A stretch of 64,000 bases of DNA from Sphaerosporella brunnea (taxonomy: Eukaryota > Ascomycota > Pezizomycetes > Pezizales > Pyronemataceae), in the NCBI GenBank assembly GCA_008704415.1, contig VXIS01000152.1, positions 1 to 64,000 of the forward strand. Direction: 5' to 3'. Below, piece by piece: positions 57,175 through 64,000 of the stretch. The position numbers were made by a program, and so were the translations under genes. Every line of letters starts with the position of its first letter. The first letter of the stretch is position 1. Below the pieces are notes generated by a model. The model made no database searches and was not told where the DNA came from. It saw only the letters and a list, made by a program, of their open reading frames with translations.

Positions 57175-58708
57175 TCATCCTTGAACCTTATCGTGAGTGT
57201 GTTCGACGGGTATCCCCGCCTCTTTTTTCAGTCTCGAAATAATTTCTGGATTCCATCGATAGAATCCTTGTTCACCCCCACTGCTTCCAGGCTTCGGAAC
57301 TCCCCAGAACTTGAACCAGTGCCACCAACTCCCGCCAAGAGATTCCTTGAAGTTTGCGTACGTGCTGTTTAATTTCCACGGATTCTCTCCAGGTCGCGTT
57401 CGAACAATCACATAGCACCGCTGCTCCTCCCCAGGCCCCGGGTTGGGCGGTAACCATACACGAGTTCCACTGGGCTTGTATGGATTGGAATCGATCGATG
57501 CGAAAGATGGTGCCGGTGGATTCGGATCGTGAACCGCAAGCTGGTAGACCTTCGTCTTCACTGAGAGTGAGTCAATAGTACTAACGTTGCTCCAGATCAG
57601 CTGAGACGTTGAGAATGTCATCCCGGCAGAGAAGAGAGCAAAGATACACGCCCTGCAATAACGGCTGTCAGTCTCGATCAAGTCTGGTGGTCTGGGAAAT
57701 GCATACAATACTAAAGCTGCAACCCACTTCGAATCGACATTCATACCAGCTTTATTTCGTTCGTGCATGAGAACTCCCAGCGTGACGATCAGGAACAGAC
57801 AGTAAACGGTGCCGAAAACAACGACCTGGTAAAAATATCGAAAACTGGTTTCTGCTACCACGCCGCCAACCCTTAACCCTGCGTTCAGTATTGTTTATTC
57901 CCGAGCACTTTTCGGTGCAGCAAGCATACCACGGGCAGAAATGGTCCATCCTCCACACACAACGCCCAACCTCCGAGCAGTGGTGCGCTCGATCAGGCTT
58001 CCAGCAGTCACACTTTGAGCAATATCGAGGAAGGCCATCACTTTCACATACAAAGATCTCCTTATTGAGGAACTCTTTCAGATTTGAAGGGGCCGATTGG
58101 GCTTCCGGTCTAGGGTAGGTCCATTGGCTGTACGGCCGGCCTAGGATTTGAGTAGGCGGTCCAGTCATTGTTGGCGCACCGGGGCTCGGCTGCGGCGGTC
58201 CTTCGCGCAAAGCGGTGTCGAGCGAAGTGTCCGTCATCACTCGGGCTAGACCTTCGGTAGATCCCTCCGTGGCGGTGATCCTAGCTGGTTGGGCGCTCCT
58301 TAACCCGGTCTCCAAATCGCCATCTTCCGCACCATCAACTCGCGGCTTCTCGCTCAAGTTCGCGGCGTCGTCCGTGTTGCGACCTTGCTGCACGTAGCCA
58401 GGGTTGAAGGTGAGCGTAATCACAGTGCGAAGGTATGATATCGAGAGCAATGCGAAAAAGACGAAGTAGAATGCAAAGAGCAGGGCTGCGGCCACTTTGC
58501 GTTTTCGATCGAATAGAAGATAGTGGACTGAAGGAAGTGAGTCGCGTCATCACGGGGAAACAAGATGCGCAATTCGGCTGGACTCAGGCAGATACGCACC
58601 GCAAACCAGCGACAGAAACACCCAGGTAGCATAACCCACCATGCCGGCCATGAGGAGGGGCATGGCCCGCGCAACCCAGATGTTGAGGGTGCGACGGTTC
58701 TGGCCCAT
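57175..58708 (-). CDS. PFA5: Pfa5-type DHHC protein S-acyltransferase
   Basis: Palmitoylates cysteines of membrane proteins. Exons on the minus strand are 58600-58708, 57930-58527, 57707-57871 and 57175-57652, in continuous phase, 449 residues. Membrane spans lie at about 15-35, 45-68, 250-275 and 285-312. The Cys-rich domain, about 205-238, reads YCSKCDCWKPDRAHHCSEVG, then RCVWRMDHFCPWVGG. The canonical DHHC is DHFC here, with the catalytic Cys kept; DHFC is what I recall for Pfa5 proteins. Intron 2 cuts the CPW codon just after the active site; splicing there restores VGGVVAETSF. Intron 3 is 54 nt, a multiple of three with no stop, so its retention would insert 18 residues between spans. 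The C-terminal half is cytosolic and of unknown role. Confidence 0.9.
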
Positions 58709-61700
58709 TTTTGGCGGTTGGTGATGGTCGGAGAGGAGAGTGTTCAAGATAGGAGCAGTTATTTTTTTTTGGGGGGGGGGGGGTTGGGTGAGAGTCTGGG
58801 GGGGGGAGCTGCACCAGTTTCGCTAATAGCAACTCGCACGGCCCGGGAAGGAGCTGTGGTTGCAACTTGCTAGGGTCCGGGAGCCAAGCCAGCCGCCATA
58901 CATGCAATACCGTATTATCCCGGTAATAAGGCAATGTGGCTAAGTGACTTTGCCAGGAGGCTGAGTGACTTCCCCACAGAGCGCAGTGACTTTGCCACAT
59001 TGCCTTAGTACCGAGATAATACGGTAGTACATAGGTACTTGGTACTCTACGAGATTAAGGTTCCAGACTGGATGGTCAAAACACGCAGCAACCATGCAAA
59101 TGCAAGTGGCATGCTCTTTTGACAGCTTGCGCGCGATCGTGAAGACTCTTTTTTTTTTTCGCACTTCCGTTCGGATTGTTCTGCCGCACCAGCCACCAAT
59201 CTGCCTTCCCGCGTCGCTTGCCCTGATGGCTGACGAAAAGGATGGTAACGACAGTAGTCACTCTGCTCACCCATAGATATGAATTGGAAGCGGAGCGCCT
59301 ACAATGCCTACTCTACTCTACATACATAGTATTCTACCTGTGTCCCGTCCCGCTCTAGCCAGGATGCCGCCTTGACCCATGGTCTGCAGAACAGCGATGC
59401 GGAGTGTCGATTCCCCCGCACTCCTATCGCCATCCCGCTTACTCTCAGTCCGTTTCGTCGCGAGCCGATTTGCCGTGTATAGTAGATCCCCCCCCCCCCC
59501 CCAAATCCATACATGCGAAAAGTGCCATCTCTCCCCCACCCTCTGGATATCTAAACTGGGAAACACTCAATAATCGCACAACCAGCAGAAGTCGCCGAGC
59601 GTCCACATACATATGCTACCTGTACGCACTATCCATTTCAGCCGTCCCGCATCGGTTTGCAAGCGATGTTACCATTTCCAGCGAGGCGGCGCAGGCATAA
59701 CTTGCATTCGCAGTCAGCCGTCAATGTCTGGAGGTGATAGCCTTTGACTCGTCATAACCGGTCGGCCGTATATGTTTGCAGGGCCTGTTATGGATCCATG
59801 GAAAGCTTTCACACACATGACCCTATCTAGGCCGTTAACAAGGCTACATCACCTTCCTACACTTAGGTATCCGCAACTCCAAATCCGTCACCACATGGTA
59901 ACGGAACGCCGGCAAAACAAACAACCTGGTTGTCGATCTACATATCTTGCACGCAACTTGGTGTTCATTTCGACTCAGCCACCACGCATCCGCTAAAAAA
60001 TCGGCTTTGTTTGAGGAACGGACCGGGAGAAACCTTTACCAAGACGTGCGGAACCATTGAAAATTAGGGCAACGCATCTCACCTTTGTTAAGTCCTTCGG
60101 CGCTAAAACCTTGGTCATACAGCCGCGTTTATGCTGTGAGTACATGATGGGACAGATACGCCTTCCGTGCAAGGCGAAAAGCGAGGACTTTCTTGACCGG
60201 GAAACCGGTCTGGTCGGGGGATTCCGATGATGAAGCAGGAAGCACGTCGTCTTCACCGTTTCTCATGACCTCGAGTGCTAGAGTAGAGTTGAAGCCAGAG
60301 ACCTCGAGTCACGTAAGAATATTACAGGCTTGGGCGCGCCTTGTTGGAACCTTCTTGCAGCTCTATAGAAGCCACTCGCCCGCCCCAATTTGCTCGCAAT
60401 GAATCATTGACCTGTGGAGAAAAACAGTGAGGGATTTCACGAGACTGTGAACGTTACTTCGTGCCCGCTTTTGTTGTACCCCACCCCGAAGTCGACAGTC
60501 GAATATTCGGACGTATTGTGACGCACGGTCACACAAACAACGCAGCCATATATTATGGTTCGATGTGATGTTAAACATTCACCAAAATATCTATGCAGCT
60601 GCAGCAAGCCTACGGCGTAGCACGTACACCATCCAGACCCAGGGTTAGAGAACTTCCATTAGTCTTCCGTTACACGCTCTTAGAGATATGCCTGATATGT
60701 CTGGGGAAAGCCAGATTGCTGCCCCGACTCGGTCTAAGAGTTCTGGCTGCATGGCCACGGCTAAATGAGCCCTTCTTTTGGTTGGTTAGATGGACGTTGT
60801 GAAACGCTGGTGTGGTCTGCCTCGAAGGAAACAATTGATCGAAATAGGAGATGGCCCAGACGCCATACCGTTTCTGGTACGCTCAGGCTGACGAGGCGCT
60901 CAACGTCGGCTGCATCACGCGCAATTTGTGTAACACCCGTTGTATGTGCGCGCGAAGGAGTCTTCAACTTCACCAAAGGCTTTGATGTTGGAGACCGAGC
61001 CTTTTTTTTAGCACCAGAGCTTGTGGCCATGAATGCCCCCCTTTGGGCTTTCGGTGTACTCATATGGCCAGTCCTCGCATCGGGACAACCATTTTCTACC
61101 TCCTTCAAAACACGAACTGATGCACAACATCTGGGGCTAACCCCACTACCCATCCCGCTCGGCATATTACCGTACCTGCTTATGAGCAGTGTAACCACAA
61201 GGCTCAATCTGCTGGTCACACTGTGAAATGAAGTGTATCTAGGGTCTGCAGCGAGTTTCCACCTCCATGCTGACGTTTCGACCAGTGAGCCTTCCTCACC
61301 TTCACCAACAGCAGTGCCGGCACTATAGCGGCGCAAAAAAAATGTTGTGGCTGGCCGCTAAACTTGCAAACGTGGGTTACATTGGGGCTACAATCACCCA
61401 CTGCCTCCTGCTGCGGTCCGGTTGTCCATGTCCATATGTTCTTTCTCCTCGCGCACGTCTCAATCGATCCCTGGGGATATCAAGGTGCGCGTGGAGCAGC
61501 TTATGGTGCACGGTATGTATCTTTTTTCATAACTGCATGTTCGGAAGGGAAATTACTCACTCCTTCGAAAAAAACGTTTTCACAGATATGCGGAAAGCCC
61601 CCCACCCACCGCCGGAGATTTATCGCCGTGGAGCGCAATCGTCGTCCTCAGCATCATCGTTGCGTTCCTGGAGCCTGAGAACCAGGGTTCCCGCCCCATA

Positions 61701-62497
61701 TAATATAAACCGCCACGAGGAAGGGATAAGGAGGCCAGAGAAGGCTCAACTCCTTAACATAGGGCTGGTGCAACGACGTGCGCTGCTTGGAGGTCTACCT
61801 CCGCCGGCTTCCCTACTTTGGGCTTCTGTACACAGGAAGTCCCATGTGCAGCAGCGGCAGTGCTTTTTAGCTGTCATTACACAACTTGAGCCCCGCCGCC
61901 GCCGTTTCTTGGGTTTACGCTACCCCATGCAACCGTGTTTCAGGACAGGGCGGTTGCCATCATCTTTGAGGTTAGATTCTCTTCCAGAGCACCATTGAAC
62001 GGGGCGGAGACGGGAAGGTTCCCAACGGTACACTCAACACCGAACCATCCCTAAGCTGCCTGGATGTCTCAACCTTACTGACTTATTATTGTCCACTAAC
62101 GTCTGGCAAAGGTAGCGGTGGGGCGTGCGGTCCTTGCGCTTTTTGGCCTCGCACACGGGTTGCTCTGGCCTGGGCACAAGGAAAGCGGGCTGCGGACACT
62201 GTGCTCGCCCTCTCTCCTCCTAGTACTATGTGTATGCACTCTAGGTGGCACTGCACTCCACAACGTGGTGCTCACGTTTTGAAGGTGTTCAACCAGGCAA
62301 AGGAAGTCTGGATATAAAGATCTCGTCAGATCACTCCCATTATTTCTCCATCAACTCGAGCAGCAAACTTCATCACGCATACAAACATATATCTCCCCCT
62401 CTGGAAACATCATAAAGACAGCATCCCCCTTGATATCTATTCATTCCAGCTTCACACAAACCTCTGCAACCCAAACACTATACATAAACACCTAGCC
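58709..62497. other. 3.8 kb gene-poor stretch with a foldback element
   Basis: No gene firmly supported. A T/G homopolymer block is at 58761-58785, a C run at 59489-59503, and a foldback repeat at 58911-59029 (annotated separately). An ATG-started + strand frame of 243 codons at 61267-61998 matches nothing recognised. Antisense and sense frames at 60761-61336 are both open, which suggests composition rather than coding. Confidence 0.35.
58911..59029. repeat. foldback element with 33-bp imperfect inverted repeats
   Basis: TACCGTATTATCCCGGTAAT at 58911 begins a 33-bp arm that pairs with the reverse complement of about 58994-59026, with two or three mismatches, ending GGCAATGTGGC. The loop holds three spaced AGTGACTT units at about 12-22 bp intervals. 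No coding function is apparent. Confidence 0.7.
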
Positions 62498-62931
62498 ATG
62501 TACAACAAGAACATGGTCCGCCGCGCCGTCAAGGGAGGAGAAGACATGGAGATGGTATGCAAACTCCCACTAGCATCCAATGTTCATCAGTTCTAACACA
62601 CCTCCAGCCCTCCATCACGCCAGCCCAGCTATCCGCTTCTAGTCCTAGTCATCTCCCCAGCACCAACCATGCCCAGCACTCCTCCACCACCCAGCGCACC
62701 GCACGCAATAGCCGGGCCTCGGATGCTCCTAGCCCCCCATCATCCGAAGCATCAACCAAGTCTGGTGGCCGCGGCGAACACGCCTGGTACTGCTGCATCG
62801 GCGCTGCACCCCCGGACCGGCCCGCGCACTACGCTGGCCCCTGGTTGATGGTCAACACTGAGGTGTGCCTCACCTGCCACCATCACAGGTGTCCGCACTG
62901 TACTACGATCTTTATCCCGGGTGCTTACTAG
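62498..62931 (+). CDS. Cys/His-rich miniprotein D (WYCC...CxxCxHxxCxxC family)
   Basis: Function unknown. Exon 1 is 62498-62554 (MYNKNMVRRAVKGGEDMEM) and exon 2 is 62608-62931, joined in phase, 126 residues. The intron opens GTATGC, has a CTAAC branch and ends CCAG. A Ser/Thr/Pro-rich linker of about 60 residues precedes HAWYCCIGAAP, then AHYAGPW, then CLTCHHHRCPHC, close to the C-terminus (TTIFIPGAY). HYAGPW and the final knot tie it to miniproteins A-C, 16-21 kb away on the other strand. GATATAAAGA at 62311-62320 is a TATA-like box about 180 bp upstream. This is the best-formed member of the family: clean splice sites, clear start and no damage. Confidence 0.8.
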
Positions 62932-63912
62932 ACGCCCGCTTGCGCGCTTGCGCGGCTGTTGAGGAGTTGTGTGACATGCGGCCACGAAGGTAGTTGCACA
63001 CGAATACACCCCCACGTTGAGACCCAAGGCTTTTTTTTTTTTTTTTTTTCCTTTTGCATAGAAATTTCCTGTTACTTGCTATTCTAGCCCTAGCTAGAGT
63101 CTCGCTGATAAAAAAACACAAAAACAGCTGCTTTACGAGAGATCATTTCCTATTCCCTTGTCCCTTACATTTTTGATCGATATCTGCTTTTTAGACGTCT
63201 AGACCAGCCACTGCTTTTTAGATTTTTTTTTTAAATTTTTTTTTTCTCACTATAGATTTCCAAGATCCTTCAACTTGCAACATTGCAACGATAAATCGAC
63301 AGAAACCCTATGTGTCTTTTTTGCGATAGATTTCCTTTGCTTTGCATGTTTTCTTTCCCCTTAATTACACAACCCACGGGAAAAAAAAAAAAAAAAGACT
63401 AGCTAGATGGATGTTGAGACTAACTGCCGGGACGTGGAGTTTTTTGGCATATATTTAATGAACGTTAGGATTTACGGCTTAGAGGGGTAGGTTTTTTTTC
63501 TAGCCTTTTTTTTTTCGTTTTCGTTTTCTTGTTTTCTTTTGTGGTTTTCTTGTTTTGTTTTGTGGTTTTGAGTTTGCTTGCATGCATGTTGTTTTAGAGC
63601 TAGAGATAGAAAATGGATCATGATGTTATGACTGTAAATTGTCTCCTGTCTGTTTTGCTGCGGTGAAAATGGAACTGATGGGCTGCTACCTAAATGGGGA
63701 TGGGATATCTCAATGCTGTTGGGGGAAAGAATGGAAGGGTGAGGCGGCCGCGCGCGGGGGGGAATATAATTAATAAAAAAAAAAAAAAAAAAAAAAAAAA
63801 ACTTCACCCCAAACGGCATCTCGTAGTGATCCGCCGTGCTTTCCAGGCAACAAAAGGCGCGCGCTCATCAATCAAGGCATGTTAACTTGCAACAATTCCC
63901 TGGCTTCCTCAG
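62932..63912. other. spacer downstream of miniprotein D
   Basis: No gene supported. T runs (63028-63049, 63221-63245) and A runs (63379-63396, 63775-63800) dominate. The 5' exon(s) of the next gene may lie within the last 150 bp, but no convincing start was found. Confidence 0.4.
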
Positions 63913-64000
63913 TTCAGGATGCCCACGCTGCCGCAGAAACTGGTGATTGCTGGATTTGTTGCTGCGGTACTGCGGAAGCCGGACACTGGGCATTGCCGGA
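63913..64000 (+). CDS. Cys/His-rich miniprotein E, partial at window end
   Basis: A frame opening after TTAAC...CCTCAG (acceptor AG at 63911-63912) reads AETGDCWICCCGTAEAGHW up to the window edge. WICCCG followed by a Gly-His-Trp spacing resembles the WYCC part of miniproteins B and D. The downstream CxxCxHxxCxxC half would lie beyond the window. The upstream exon is not identified and the frame is incomplete, so this is tentative. Confidence 0.4.

Noticed and set aside
61267..61998. 243-codon ATG-started + strand frame
   Set aside because: No recognisable domain, strongly mixed composition, and neighbouring frames are open too; not enough to call a gene.
1..64000. CRISPR arrays, bacterial operons, rRNA genes
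   Set aside because: No regularly spaced direct repeats, no rRNA-like sequence, and the gene structure is clearly fungal nuclear.

Overview
The window reads as nuclear DNA of a filamentous ascomycete (Pezizomycotina). Genes are split by short introns (about 45-90 nt) with GT...AG borders and CTAAC/CTGAC-type branch sites. The gene set is typical of such fungi: a Rom2-type Rho1 exchange factor, an ApsA/Num1 cortical anchor, a Pfa5-type palmitoyltransferase, a GCR1_C-domain factor, and DUF8035- and DUF7728-type proteins. Order and species cannot be fixed from the sequence. All exon models were read by eye; each has a continuous reading phase across its splice sites.

Layout. 0-36 kb is mostly ordinary gene space: SmE (851-1272, +), an SDR dehydrogenase (1997-2972, -), the Rho1 GEF (3681-8992, -), a Nudix hydrolase (10709-11572, -), a decayed squalene-epoxidase copy (12372-13618, -), a decayed caspase-like gene (about 14331-15690, +), ApsA/Num1 (17280-22673, +), a mitochondrial-type hemerythrin protein (23761-24560, +), a DUF8035 protein (27919-29055, +), an inositol-polyphosphate 5-phosphatase (30499-31629, +) and an RfeG-like protein (34544-35553, +). 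36-51 kb is gene-poor and holds transposon relics: two 5'-truncated Tad-like LINE tails with target-site duplications, a third possible LINE tail, and two opposed transposase relics. Three very small multi-exon genes for Cys/His-rich proteins sit among them. 51-59 kb is gene space again: a DUF7728 membrane protein, the GCR1_C factor and the Pfa5-type enzyme. 59-64 kb is gene-poor and carries two more Cys/His-rich genes, the last cut by the window end.

The main discovery candidate is the Cys/His-rich miniprotein family (41379-41617, 44413-44753, 46150-46482, 62498-62931, and a partial from 63913). The four complete members are 63-126 residues. They share a W-[YF]-C-[CH] motif, a GPW or GPM motif, and a final C-x2-C-x-H-x2-C-x2-C knot. 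Each open frame is too small or too split to be seen without splicing. Each has a short first exon and a TATA-like box upstream. The second main observation is a ladder of about twelve [GA]-[TIV]-Q-[SF]-[DE] repeats in the ApsA/Num1 protein that resembles dynein light chain (LC8) docking sites.

Functionally, several genes serve cell polarity and wall growth: the Rho1 GEF (wall integrity), ApsA/Num1 (nuclear and dynein anchoring at the cortex), the 5-phosphatase (phosphoinositide turnover) and the palmitoyltransferase (membrane anchoring). Their adjacency is not evidence of a cluster.
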